Assembly: GCF_900111135.1 (NCBI RefSeq)
Contig: NZ_FOGF01000001.1
Coordinates: forward strand, 1-64,000
DNA length: 64,000 nucleotides
From: Granulicatella balaenopterae
GTDB lineage: Bacteria; Bacillota; Bacilli; Lactobacillales; Aerococcaceae
Direction: 5' to 3'
Shown: piece after piece, positions 35,701 through 44,620 of the stretch
Layout: each line of letters begins with the position of its first letter
How positions within the stretch are numbered: position 1 is the first letter of the stretch
Position numbers and translations under genes: made by a program
Notes under the pieces: model-generated
Told to the model about the DNA's origin: nothing
The model's database searches: none
What the model saw: the letters and a program-made list of their open reading frames with translations, nothing else

Positions 35701-36288
35701 GTGGAAAAATTTGAAAAAATGATTAATAATCAGTTGGTAGTCTTAACGGCTGATGAACAATATGAAAAAGAAGCATTAGATGTTTTAGCGTTTTTAGAAG
35801 ATGCTGTGGAAGAGATTAATGAGGATGCTTTAGTAAGTTTTCATTATGCTTATATTGGCTTTGTGAAAGAAGGAGAGGCTTTCCATGTATATGCGCCTGA
35901 TTTAGCGGAGGGGGATATTGACGGGAAGGTAACTGATTTGACGTATTTCTTATCGATTATAGAAGCGACTTTCAAAATGGCGAAACGCACAAAAACTTTA
36001 GGGAAATTAATTAACTTTACATATCAAGGTACAGTTGTCTTAGCAAATGATGTCTTTGATCAAAGTGAAATTTATGCTCATCGTTATGAAGATGATACTT
36101 GGTATATTGGACCAATCGATCAATCTGTAGAGCAACAACCATTAATGGGAGCTAAAGCTTATCAAGTCTTTTATGAACATCCAGAATTATACGGTATTAT
36201 GCACTTGCCCACTGATTACATTGCGATGATTAAAGATGGTGAAGTATTATCGGTATTAGATATTGAAGGAGAGAATGTCTTAAAATAA
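35701..36288 (+). CDS. Hypothetical acidic cytoplasmic protein
   Basis: About 195 residues with no signal peptide or membrane segment. The sequence is Asp/Glu-rich and contains FHYAYIGFVKEGEAFHVYAP, then YEDDTWYIGPIDQ, and ends LPTDYIAMIKDGEVLSVLDIEG. I do not recognise the family with certainty. The start is taken at GTG 35701 with AGAGAGGAT upstream; a TTG at 35692 is too close to that site. It lies divergently from mvaA and 15 bases before a membrane-protein gene, with which it probably forms an operon. Confidence 0.7.
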   Translation: MEKFEKMINNQLVVLTADEQYEKEALDVLAFLEDAVEEINEDALVSFHYAYIGFVKEGEAFHVYAPDLAEGDIDGKVTDLTYFLSIIEATFKMAKRTKTLGKLINFTYQGTVVLANDVFDQSEIYAHRYEDDTWYIGPIDQSVEQQPLMGAKAYQVFYEHPELYGIMHLPTDYIAMIKDGEVLSVLDIEGENVLK

Positions 36289-36302
36289 TGAGGGGGTAGC
36301 CT

Positions 36303-37253
36303 GTGTTAGTTTTTCCAATAATCAGTTTATTAATGTTTTGGATTGCAATCTTATTATATTTTTTGGATAAAAGACAATTGATGAGTTCTAAAATAGCGGT
36401 AGCAGCTACTTATATTGTTATTGCTTATTTTATGGGCTTAGGGTCGGTACCGTCAATTCATATTATTAATAGTTTTGTGATAGTATCGATGATTGTTTTT
36501 TTCATTGGAACAGTATTTTGTACGTATATGGCTATGAAAAAAGATGTGTTTCGTCAGTATCAGGAAAAATCGAATTATCAAAAAATTTGTTTATTAGTTA
36601 GTTTTTATATTTGGCTAGTATTGCTTTTGGTAGCATATTTCCCGGGTATATTTAATCCGTCAGCTAGTCATGAGATTAAAGTTCTATTAGGTGGAATATT
36701 ATTATATTTAGTGTGGAATGCTTGGAGTTATTTACTGCATTTACTTGTGTATCCTCAGCATATTATTCGGGAGTTTCCTTCTTATATTGTGATTAGTGAT
36801 TTGTATGATACGGTAAAGAGTGTCACGATTGCTAAGGGAATTTATGAATTGTATCATGAGACAGCGATTATTTTGCTGGGGGTATCTCAGAAGAGTCATT
36901 ATTTAGAAGCGTATGCTAGAGAGGAATTTAGTGCTAATACGGCAATTGTAGAAGTGAATTATGATGGTACTGCTAAAGATCTATTAAAAGAGACTAAGGA
37001 AGCATTATATGATTTGGATGTGATTGATGAGGGGATTGTCATTGCATCAGAGGAGGATTATTTGCGCCTAGGCTTATTAGCTAAAAAAGTAAATTTAGAA
37101 GCGGATATTGCGATTATTTTAGCGGACTCAACAACTGCTTATTCAGAAAAAATGGATAAGCAGTTACGAGTAATGATGAATTGTTTTCGTTATGAAGCAT
37201 ATTATCATTATATTGCAATAGCGGTTATTATTATATTAGCCATTGCTTTTTAG
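36303..37253 (+). CDS. Membrane protein with a possible divergent YdcF/DUF218-like domain
   Basis: A 316-residue protein starting at GTG 36303. Residues about 1-150 contain four or five membrane segments, residues about 155-295 are soluble, and a last membrane helix (HYIAIAVIIILAIAF) closes the protein. The layout of N-terminal helices, soluble domain and one C-terminal helix matches long YdcF-type proteins of Lactobacillales. The segment DEGIVIASEEDYLRLGLLAKK resembles their DUF218 fold, but the usual vvLG/SxxxHxxR motifs are degenerate. The assignment is tentative; it may be an inactive relative. Confidence 0.6.
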   Translation: MLVFPIISLLMFWIAILLYFLDKRQLMSSKIAVAATYIVIAYFMGLGSVPSIHIINSFVIVSMIVFFIGTVFCTYMAMKKDVFRQYQEKSNYQKICLLVSFYIWLVLLLVAYFPGIFNPSASHEIKVLLGGILLYLVWNAWSYLLHLLVYPQHIIREFPSYIVISDLYDTVKSVTIAKGIYELYHETAIILLGVSQKSHYLEAYAREEFSANTAIVEVNYDGTAKDLLKETKEALYDLDVIDEGIVIASEEDYLRLGLLAKKVNLEADIAIILADSTTAYSEKMDKQLRVMMNCFRYEAYYHYIAIAVIIILAIAF

Positions 37254-37270
37254 AGATAAAATATGGAGGG

Positions 37271-37309
37271 TAGCGTTAGTGGATTTATTTCCATTAACGT
37301 TATTTTTTT
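37271..37309 (+). terminator. Terminator after the membrane-protein gene
   Basis: GCGTTAGTGGA pairs with TCCATTAACGT (with G-T pairs), followed by a T-rich run. Confidence 0.75.
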
Positions 37310-38007
37310 GGCCATAAAAAAGAAAAAAACGTCTGGTAATGGAGGGAGGATTAGTGCGTTATTTATATTTTAGAGGTTTATTATCTATAAGTTAGTCTTA
37401 TAGTTTATAAAGAGGATATAAATGACTACAGAAAGAATACCTTTCATTATAAATATAAAAATATTGAATATCAAACGAATCTATATTGCGGTAATATGTC
37501 TCAAAGTAAAATGTGTCAGAAATTAGATAACATGTCTAAAATAAAAAATACCTTTTATAGCAATAAAACTTGCGTAAGAATAGCGTACCTAAAGGGTTTT
37601 TTGGTTTTTTAAAACAATTTTTATTAAATGGAAATGAAAATGAATGAAAAAGTTGCAAAATCATCGAAAACTGAATTGTGAATACTCACTAAAGAAAGAT
37701 GACACATATTTCTTAATTGTGTCCTTAAATGTCATGAATACTAACTAAAATACACTAATATAAATAAAATGGTGGCTAATATTTTACATAGTGTGGAGGA
37801 TTTAAGCTTAATTTTATTGTATAAAAGTAGGAAAATAGGAAGTTTAATCACGTTTTGCCTAAAATGCTATTTTTTCTAATGATAAATGCTATAATCAAAA
37901 TGTAATCGGTCATAAGTTTACAAAATTATGAATATAAGATAGTTAAAGTATGAAAATAGTAAAATAACATATTAAAAGAAATAATAGATAGAAAAAGAGG
38001 TATGATG
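37310..38007. other. Long AT-rich non-coding leader of the first wall-binding repeat gene
   Basis: About 700 bases without a credible gene. It holds two copies of TGAATACTMACTAAA (37679 and 37735), ATGTCT elements near 37495 and 37532, and TAGCGTACCT at 37581. The ATGTCT and TAGCGTACCT elements recur in the leader of the paralogous gene at 40027. The promoter element at 37839 is described separately. Confidence 0.6.
37839..37895 (+). promoter_or_regulatory. Conserved 22-bp element plus extended -10 promoter, copy 1
   Basis: A 22-base element at 37839-37860 (core TTTAATCACGTTTTGCC) is identical to 39786-39807. In both places exactly 29 bases separate it from TATAAT (37890-37895 here), which is preceded by TG (extended -10). 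No convincing -35 is visible, so activation through the 22-base element is inferred. Confidence 0.65.
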
Positions 38008-39258
38008 ATGAAAAAGAAATTAATTAAAGTTGGATTAGCAGTAGCTTTATTAACAGTAGTAACGGGAGAAGAAGTAAATGCTCAATCTAATGGATGGGCA
38101 CAAAATAATGCAGGATATACATATGTAAAAAATGGCTCAACAGTCAAAAATACATGGGAATATATTGGTGGACATTGGTATCACTTTGATAACCAAGGCC
38201 ATATGCAAACAGGTTGGCAATATATAGGCGGATGCTGGTATCACTTTGATCAATATGGTCATATGCAATTATCTTGGCAATATATTGGTGGCTCATGGTA
38301 TCATTTTGATCAATATGGTCATATGCAATCATCTTGGCAATATATTGGTGGCTCATGGTATCATTTTGATCAATACGGTCATATGCAAACAGGCTGGCAA
38401 TATATTAATGGCACCTGGTATCACTTTGATCAATATGGTCACATGCAAACAGGTTGGCAATACATTGGTAGCACTTGGTACTATTTAAATCAAGATGGTT
38501 CTTGTGCAGTTAATCGTTGGCAAGATGGATGGTACTTAAAAGAAGGCGGTCATGCCGTTCAAACAGGTTGGATCAAACGTCAACAATATTGGTATTACTT
38601 AATTAATGGTTCATATGCTAAAAACAGATGGGTTGGCGAATATTATTTCCGTGGTGATGGACGTATGGCTCGTAATACATGGGTGGATAATTATTTTGTT
38701 GGGGCAACAGGAGCGTGTATGTACAATGCCTTCTGTGGTGAATGGTATGTTGGTTCAAATGGTAAAGCAGTCTTTGGCCAATGGGTAACATATGATGGTG
38801 ATTGGTATTATATCGATCACAATGGTCACTATTTACGTAATAATTCTTATGTGGAAGGAACAACAGAATATGTCTTTGGTAGTAATGGTAAGATTTTAAC
38901 AACAAAAACAGTTGGACGTACATCAACAATCGGTGGTTTATCAAGTCCAATCGTGGCATCTGATCGTGTAACCTATCCAAATGATAATATTTTATGGGAA
39001 TATACACCAATTCCAAATTATTATGCAGCTGAACGTTTAAGTCCGGTTGGTCAAAAAGTACATAAATTACGTGTTGGTGATACTGTTACAATTGATGGTA
39101 AAAATTATCGTGTTAGAGAACGTAAAACAGGATTAACATATAATGATGTAAATCGTTTTGTAAGTTATTTAAATTCAAGTCAATATGATGCTGCTTTACA
39201 AACTTGTGACGATGCAGCAACTTATATCGTTATTTTAAAATTAACTTTAATTAAATAA
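38008..39258 (+). CDS. Secreted wall-binding repeat protein with Cys-containing C-terminal domain (paralogue 1)
   Basis: Residues 1-26 are a signal peptide (MKKKLIKVGLAVALLTVVTG, then EEVNAQS). About six near-identical 20-residue repeats of the type WQYIGGSWYHFDQYGHMQTG follow, then more diverged repeats to about residue 300. These aromatic repeats are of the choline/glucan-binding type and should hold the protein on the cell wall. The last ~100 residues form a separate domain: YTPIPNYYAAERLSPVGQKV, then LRVGDTVTIDGKNYRV, then LQTCDDAATYIVILKL with Cys at about 400. The end recalls the TLxTC region of sortases, but a matching His and Arg are not evident. ATG at 38008 is chosen for spacing to AAAGAGG and alignment with the paralogue at 40027. 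Confidence 0.85.
   Translation: MKKKLIKVGLAVALLTVVTGEEVNAQSNGWAQNNAGYTYVKNGSTVKNTWEYIGGHWYHFDNQGHMQTGWQYIGGCWYHFDQYGHMQLSWQYIGGSWYHFDQYGHMQSSWQYIGGSWYHFDQYGHMQTGWQYINGTWYHFDQYGHMQTGWQYIGSTWYYLNQDGSCAVNRWQDGWYLKEGGHAVQTGWIKRQQYWYYLINGSYAKNRWVGEYYFRGDGRMARNTWVDNYFVGATGACMYNAFCGEWYVGSNGKAVFGQWVTYDGDWYYIDHNGHYLRNNSYVEGTTEYVFGSNGKILTTKTVGRTSTIGGLSSPIVASDRVTYPNDNILWEYTPIPNYYAAERLSPVGQKVHKLRVGDTVTIDGKNYRVRERKTGLTYNDVNRFVSYLNSSQYDAALQTCDDAATYIVILKLTLIK
38153..38480 (+). repeat. 60-bp tandem repeats encoding wall-binding units
   Basis: Five to six 60-base units, each encoding one 20-residue aromatic repeat and differing by a few bases. The shared frame and in-frame length show they are coding, not a regulatory array. 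Similar units occur in the paralogue at about 40175-40410. Confidence 0.85.
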
Positions 39259-39269
39259 TCATCATTAAG

Positions 39270-39297
39270 AGCTAGGGCGAATGAGTCCTAGTTTTTT
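39270..39297 (+). terminator. Terminator after wall-binding paralogue 1
   Basis: GCTAGG and CCTAG pair across GCGAATGAGT, followed by seven T residues, shortly after the stop codon. Confidence 0.65.
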
Positions 39298-40026
39298 TGT
39301 GCTCTTTATCAATATGGAGTAATAAAAAGAGAGACAACAGAGTAACAGTTTTGGTAGTTTCTTTTTTTATTTTGCAGAGAAAACACATTTTTAACCGGAT
39401 TTTCAGAGAAACAGCACAAAATAATTTATACACAATTACAATAATCCTACAAAAATACCGTTATTTTTAATATATGTCTAAACTTAGCTAATATGTCTAA
39501 TATATACAAAAAGACTAAGCACTAAACTAGTAGGCATCCTCTTTGTAAATAGCGTACCTATAATCTTTTGAGCACTTTTTTTAAATAGTGAGAAAGGAAG
39601 AGTAAATAAGAGAATAGCGCAAAACATGCCTAAAAGCCCTTTCAACTGACAATTATTGACTAAAAAAATCAAAAAATGTTCTAGTTATTACAACCTTTAT
39701 GGCGACTTTTGCAACATATTGCAAAGGATATATTATATTGTGACTAAAATAAGATTATTTTTATAGGATAAACGTCAAAGAATAAGAAGTTTAATCACGT
39801 TTTGCCTGAAAATGCCTATTTATATTCGGAGAATGATATAATAAAAGTGTGGAAAGGGACAATAAATAAACAAATAATATATTGAAAAATAACACAAATA
39901 ATATATATCGTTTATAAACATCTCTAATATAACAAGTATATAAACAAATAAAAAATATAATGAATAGAAACAGTCGTAAAAATGGGTGAAATGTAAAGGG
40001 TTAAAAAGAGTAAGGGGACGATAATT
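39298..40026. other. Long AT-rich non-coding leader of the second wall-binding repeat gene
   Basis: About 730 bases without a credible gene. ATGTCTA occurs at 39474 and 39492 and TAGCGTACCT at 39550. These match elements in the leader of the first paralogue, which indicates a duplicated gene plus leader that has since diverged outside the conserved sites. Confidence 0.6.
39786..39842 (+). promoter_or_regulatory. Conserved 22-bp element plus extended -10 promoter, copy 2
   Basis: The element at 39786-39807 is identical over 22 bases to 37839-37860. TATAAT is at 39837-39842, preceded by TG, with the same 29-base gap. The sequence between is not conserved, so retention of element and spacing points to function. 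Confidence 0.65.
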
Positions 40027-41154
40027 ATGAAAAAGAAATTAGTAACAATAGGTGTAGCAGTAACTTTATTAGCGGCAATTACTGGAGAAGAAGTGAATGC
40101 GCAATCTAATGGATGGTCACAAAATGAAGTAGGGTATACTTATATAAAAGATGGTTCAACAGTTAAAAACACTTGGGAATATATCGGTGGACGTTGGTAT
40201 CACTTTGATAATCAAGGTCAAATGCAAACAGATTGGCAATATATTGGAGGTAATTGGTATCATTTCAATCAAAATGGTCATATGCAAACAGATTGGCAAT
40301 ATATTGACGGTTTTTGGTATTATTTTAATCAATACGGCCATATGCAAACAGGTTGGCAATATATTGGTACTAGCTGGTATTACTTATATCAAAGTGGTGC
40401 ATGTATGGTGAATGGTTGGCAAGATGGTACTTATGTAGATGGTAGCGGACGTGCAGTGCAAACAGGTTGGGTAAAACGTCAAGGTGACTGGTATTATATA
40501 AGTGGTAAGGGATATCTAGCGAATTCTTGGGTTGGTGATTATTACTTGCGTGCTGATGGTCGTATGGCACGTAATACTTGGGTAAGTAATTATTATGTTG
40601 GGGCAACAGGAGCTTGTGTATATAATGCCTTTGTAGGAGATTGGTATGTTGGTTCAAATGGTCAAGTAGTCACTTCAAAATGGGTACAACAAGATGGTAA
40701 CTGGTATTATATTGCTAGTAATGGTAAAGTTATGCGCAATGCTAGTTTTATTGACGGTTCAACAGAATATACATTTGGTAGCAATGGCACAATTACTAGT
40801 ACCAAACAAATTGGCCGTACAGCAACAATTGGTGGCGTAACAAGTCCAGTAGTTTCTACTACAGAAATTACCTATTCAAGTGAAAATTATGTTTATGAAT
40901 ACACACCAATTCCAAACTATTATGTAGCAGAACGTTTAAGTAAAGCAGGTGCAGCGGTTCACGCATTACGTGTTGGGGATACTGTAACAATTGAAGGTAA
41001 AAATTACCGTGTTAAAGAACGCAAAACAGGTATTACCTATTACGATACAACAGCATTTTCAAATTACTTATCTTCAGGTGATTATGATTTAGGTTTACAA
41101 ACTTGTGATGATGCAGCAACATATATCATTATTTTAAAATTAACACGAATCTAA
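40027..41154 (+). CDS. Secreted wall-binding repeat protein with Cys-containing C-terminal domain (paralogue 2)
   Basis: A 375-residue paralogue of the gene at 38008. It has the same signal peptide type (MKKKLVTIGVAVTLLAAITG, then EEVNAQS), four 20-residue repeats of the WQYIGGNWYHFNQNGHMQTD kind instead of six, the same diverged repeats, and the same C-terminal domain ending LQTCDDAATYIIILKLTRI with Cys at about 360. The conserved parts of the last domain (PIPNYYVAERLS, LRVGDTVTIEGKNYRV, TCDDAATYI) are as well kept as the repeats, implying selection. Likely anchored to teichoic acid or wall glycan; enzymatic function is unproven. Promoter and leader elements are shared with paralogue 1. Confidence 0.85.
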   Translation: MKKKLVTIGVAVTLLAAITGEEVNAQSNGWSQNEVGYTYIKDGSTVKNTWEYIGGRWYHFDNQGQMQTDWQYIGGNWYHFNQNGHMQTDWQYIDGFWYYFNQYGHMQTGWQYIGTSWYYLYQSGACMVNGWQDGTYVDGSGRAVQTGWVKRQGDWYYISGKGYLANSWVGDYYLRADGRMARNTWVSNYYVGATGACVYNAFVGDWYVGSNGQVVTSKWVQQDGNWYYIASNGKVMRNASFIDGSTEYTFGSNGTITSTKQIGRTATIGGVTSPVVSTTEITYSSENYVYEYTPIPNYYVAERLSKAGAAVHALRVGDTVTIEGKNYRVKERKTGITYYDTTAFSNYLSSGDYDLGLQTCDDAATYIIILKLTRI

Positions 41155-41170
41155 ATAGAAATGATTGAAT

Positions 41171-41217
41171 CCCCCTAAAGTTAGACATACAAATCTAGCT
41201 TTGAGGGGGTGTTTTTA
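41171..41217 (+). terminator. Terminator after wall-binding paralogue 2
   Basis: CCCCCTAAAG pairs with CTTTGAGGGGG and is followed by a T run. Confidence 0.85.
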
Positions 41218-41303
41218 TGCTTTACGATCCATATAATTTTCCTCTTAAGTTGAGCAGTTCGTCCAATTGATGAAAAAAACAGTATTAACGACGGATGATA
41301 TCG

Positions 41304-41358
41304 TTGCCAATTTTGACGTACATGGTATAATTAAAGACACATGTATTAGAATCATGTG
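41304..41358 (+). promoter_or_regulatory. Promoter and candidate operator of the alcohol dehydrogenase gene
   Basis: TTGCCA (41304) and TATAAT (41326) are separated by 16 bases, with TG before the -10. Just downstream, CACATG (41338) and CATGTG (41353) form a perfect inverted repeat over the expected start of transcription, a usual repressor position. A leader of about 150 bases follows, containing a second TATAAT at 41458. Confidence 0.45.
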
Positions 41359-41492
41359 ATGGTTATTTTTAGCAAAAATCCTGTTTCTAGTAAGGCTAAA
41401 AGATTGTTAGTTTACTAAGTCATGAGCTAATCAATAGTATAAAGACAAAATGTGGACTATAATAAACTAATTATATTAAAGGGGGAAATAAG

Positions 41493-42671
41493 ATGAATCA
41501 AGGTATTCGAAATTTTAATTTTCAAAATCCAACAAAAATTTTATTCGGGAAAGATCGTATTAAAGATATTGATGCAGAAATCCCAAAAGATGCAAAAGTA
41601 TTAGTAATGTATGGCGGCGGTAGCGTTAAGCGTAATGGTGCATTTGACCGTACTATTAAAGCTTTAGGCGAACGTGAATGGGATGAATTTGGTGGTATTG
41701 AAGCAAATCCGACATATGAAACATTAATGAAAGCAGTTGAAAAAATTCAACAAGAAGGCTTTACGTATTTAATGGCTATTGGTGGCGGGTCAGTTATCGA
41801 TGGTACGAAATTTGTATCATTAGCAGCCGTATTTGATGGTGATCCAATTGATATTATGGGCGGTGGTGTTGGTCGTCAATTACCGGTCTCAAAAGCAATG
41901 CCATTCGGAACAGTTTTAACATTACCAGCGACAGCATCTGAAATGAATAATGGATTTGTTATTACTTTTGTGGAGAAAAAAGCCAAAATTGCTTATGGTA
42001 ATCCTTTATGCTTCCCACAATTTTCAGTATTAGAACCAGAATTAACCTATACATTACCAAAACGTCAATTAGTGAATGGGGTTATTGATGCTTTTGTACA
42101 TACAATGGAATGTTACTTAACGTATCCAATTAATGCCAAAATTCAAGACCGTTATGCAGAAGGAATTTTACAAACATTAATCGAGATTGCACCAACTGTT
42201 ATTGATGAACATAATCATGACTATCCAGCACGCGCAAACTTTATGTGGGCTGCAACTAATGCATTGAATGGCTTTATAACACCAGGCGTTCCACAAGACT
42301 GGGCTTCACATATGTTAGGACATGAAATGACTTTAGTACATGGAATTGATCATGGTCGTACATTATCCATTATCTTACCAGCAATGATGCGCGTGCGTAA
42401 ACAACAAAAATGGGATAAATTAATTCAATACGGCCGTCGTGTCTGGAATTTAACAGGAGCTGATGAAGATATCGTTGAAGGAGCTATCGAAAAAACAGAA
42501 GCCTTCTTCCAAAGTTTAGGTGCTCCAACTTGCTTTGCTGATGTTGAATTAGGTGAAGAATGTATCGATGAATTATTAGCAGGATTAGAACGTCACGGTA
42601 AAGTCAATATCTCAGAACGTGGCGATTTTGATTTAGTAGTTGCACGAAGAGTATACGAAACAGCTTTATAA
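41493..42671 (+). CDS. Iron-containing alcohol dehydrogenase (YqhD/butanol dehydrogenase type)
   Basis: A 392-residue NAD(P)H-dependent group III alcohol dehydrogenase reducing aldehydes to alcohols. The cofactor motif GGGSVIDGTKF is at about residue 95. Metal ligands are expected in VIDAFVHTMECYLTY and DWASHMLGHEMTLVHGIDHGRTLSI. The opening FNFQNPTKILFGKDRI is typical of the butanol dehydrogenase/YqhD branch. GGGGGAA precedes the ATG. It has its own promoter, and uvrC begins 15 bases after its stop, so read-through into uvrC is likely. Confidence 0.93.
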   Translation: MNQGIRNFNFQNPTKILFGKDRIKDIDAEIPKDAKVLVMYGGGSVKRNGAFDRTIKALGEREWDEFGGIEANPTYETLMKAVEKIQQEGFTYLMAIGGGSVIDGTKFVSLAAVFDGDPIDIMGGGVGRQLPVSKAMPFGTVLTLPATASEMNNGFVITFVEKKAKIAYGNPLCFPQFSVLEPELTYTLPKRQLVNGVIDAFVHTMECYLTYPINAKIQDRYAEGILQTLIEIAPTVIDEHNHDYPARANFMWAATNALNGFITPGVPQDWASHMLGHEMTLVHGIDHGRTLSIILPAMMRVRKQQKWDKLIQYGRRVWNLTGADEDIVEGAIEKTEAFFQSLGAPTCFADVELGEECIDELLAGLERHGKVNISERGDFDLVVARRVYETAL

Positions 42672-42686
42672 AAAGGGTGGTTGACT

Positions 42687-44474
42687 GTGGCAAGCGACTT
42701 AATCGAAAATAAATTAAAGTTTCTACCAGATTTACCGGGTTGTTATCTAATGAAAAATCAAGCAGATGAGATTATCTATATTGGTAAAGCGAAAAATTTA
42801 AAAAATCGTGTACGTTCTTATTTTCGTGGTGCTCATGATACAAAGACGGAAAAGTTAGTTAGTGAGATTCATCATTTTGAATTCATTGTCACAAAAACTA
42901 ATAAAGAATCCTTATTACTTGAGATTAATCTAATAAAAAAATATCAACCAAAATATAATATTAAATTAAAACGTGGCACGATGTATCCCTACTTAAAGAT
43001 TACGAATGAACGCAATCCGCAATTAGTTATCACAAGTACAGTAGAACGTGACGGTGGCAAGTATTATGGACCATATCCCAATGTGCATGCTGCCAATCAG
43101 ACGAAGGAATTTATTCAAAAGATTTATCCTTTACGTAAATGCGGTAAAAATGAGACAAGAGCTTGCTTTTACTATCATTTGGGGCAATGCATTGGTTGTT
43201 GTGATCATGAAGTCTCACCATTAGAATATGAACAACAAATTCAGAAGATTCACCAATTTTTAAATGGTGATGTAAAGTCTGTTAAGAAGATGTTAGTGGA
43301 GAAAATGCAAAAGGCTTCAGATAGTTTAGATTTTGAGCAGGCAATTGAGTATCGCAATCAACTCCAATATATTGAGACAACGGTTGAAAAGCAGCATATT
43401 ATGTCGAATGATTTTGTTAATCGTGATGTCTTTGCTTTTTATTGTGAGCGAGGTTGGATGTCGATTCAAGTCTTTTTATTGCGTCAAGCAACGATTATTA
43501 AGCGTGAGGCAGCCTTGTTTCGTTTATTTGAAGAGCCGGGTGAAGAGTTAGCCTCATTTATTGCGCAATTCTATCAAGATCCTAATCATATTCTACCAAC
43601 TGAAATATTGGTGCCGGAAGCAGTAGACCATATTTTAATTGAAGAAACAATTGGTGTAGCTACCACAACTCCTAAGCGTGGCAACAAAAAAAGGATGCTT
43701 GATTTGGCGACTCAAAATAGTGAGATTGCTTTAAAAGAAAAGTTCCGTATCGAATATCAAAAATATAACCGAACCATTGTGCCGATTGAAGAATTAGCAC
43801 AAGTCTTAGGAATGGAATCGTTAGAAGTGATTGAAAGTTTTGACCATTCAAATATTCAAGGAACAAACCCAATTTCAGCGATGGTTGTCTACCACAATGG
43901 CATTCCTGAGCGTAAAAATTATCGTAAATATAAAATCAGAACAGTTATTGGTAGTAATGAATATGCGACAACTCAAGAAGTTATTCGTAGACGGTATAGT
44001 CGTCTATTAAAAGAGGGAAGTCAGATGCCTAATCTGATTTTAATGGATGGTGGAAAAGTTCAGATGAAGGCCGCTAGAGAAGTCTTGGAATACGAATTAG
44101 GTATCAGTATCCCGATTGTTGGTATGGTTAAAAACGACAAACACCAAACATCGCATTTATTAGTATTTACTGATGAGCAAGAGCAAGAAGAATTTCGTCA
44201 GATTGAATTGAATCCATCTAGTCAGGCTTTTCGCTTAGTAGAACGTATTCAAGAAGAAGTTCACCGATTTGCAATTACTTTTCATCGTCAAGTTAGAAGT
44301 AAGAATTCATTCGCTTCAACATTAGATGCGATACCAGGAGTTGGGCCTAAGACACGTGCCAAACTCTTAAAAAACTTTAAAACCATTCCGGCAATCAAAG
44401 CGGCAACTATAGAAGATTTTGCAGCTATTGGTATTAACCAAAAAATTGCAGAAAATATATTAAAAGCACTCTAA
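42687..44474 (+). CDS. uvrC: Excinuclease ABC subunit C
   Basis: UvrC makes the dual incisions in nucleotide excision repair. In order: GIY-YIG nuclease (GCYLMKNQADEIIYIGKAKNLKNRVRSYF), the Cys-rich cluster (CGKNETRACFYYHLGQCIGCC), the UVR motif (DFEQAIEYRNQL), the RNase H-like endonuclease domain (IESFDHSNIQGTNPISAMVV) and the C-terminal helix-hairpin-helix pair (LDAIPGVGPKTRAKLLKNF). GTG at 42687 is chosen because AAAAGGGTGG ends directly before the in-frame TTG at 42681 and spaces correctly to the GTG. At about 595 residues the protein is complete. Confidence 0.96.
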   Translation: MASDLIENKLKFLPDLPGCYLMKNQADEIIYIGKAKNLKNRVRSYFRGAHDTKTEKLVSEIHHFEFIVTKTNKESLLLEINLIKKYQPKYNIKLKRGTMYPYLKITNERNPQLVITSTVERDGGKYYGPYPNVHAANQTKEFIQKIYPLRKCGKNETRACFYYHLGQCIGCCDHEVSPLEYEQQIQKIHQFLNGDVKSVKKMLVEKMQKASDSLDFEQAIEYRNQLQYIETTVEKQHIMSNDFVNRDVFAFYCERGWMSIQVFLLRQATIIKREAALFRLFEEPGEELASFIAQFYQDPNHILPTEILVPEAVDHILIEETIGVATTTPKRGNKKRMLDLATQNSEIALKEKFRIEYQKYNRTIVPIEELAQVLGMESLEVIESFDHSNIQGTNPISAMVVYHNGIPERKNYRKYKIRTVIGSNEYATTQEVIRRRYSRLLKEGSQMPNLILMDGGKVQMKAAREVLEYELGISIPIVGMVKNDKHQTSHLLVFTDEQEQEEFRQIELNPSSQAFRLVERIQEEVHRFAITFHRQVRSKNSFASTLDAIPGVGPKTRAKLLKNFKTIPAIKAATIEDFAAIGINQKIAENILKAL

Positions 44475-44477
44475 ACT

Positions 44478-44523
44478 AAAAAGAAGCACAAGTTCCTAAA
44501 AAACGGTCTTTGTGCTTCTTTTT
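44478..44523. terminator. Bidirectional terminator after uvrC
   Basis: AAAAAGAAGCACAAG pairs with CTTTGTGCTTCTTTTT. It serves uvrC and possibly the convergent minus-strand gene at 44621. Confidence 0.88.
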
Positions 44524-44620
44524 GTATTCGTATAAGTTTGTGAATTTCAATCAGCTATTTGTGAAATATATTTGTGGTTTTGTGAAGCCGGTTAATACGC
44601 TTGTGAAATTCTTTGGTTGA

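Noticed and set aside
38153-38480. 60-bp repeats as a possible regulatory or CRISPR array
   Set aside because: They encode one 20-residue wall-binding unit each and keep the reading frame; they have no unique spacers.
37310-40026. A degraded gene in the long leaders
   Set aside because: No frame on either strand gives a recognisable protein; the sequence is AT-rich, with stops in all frames.
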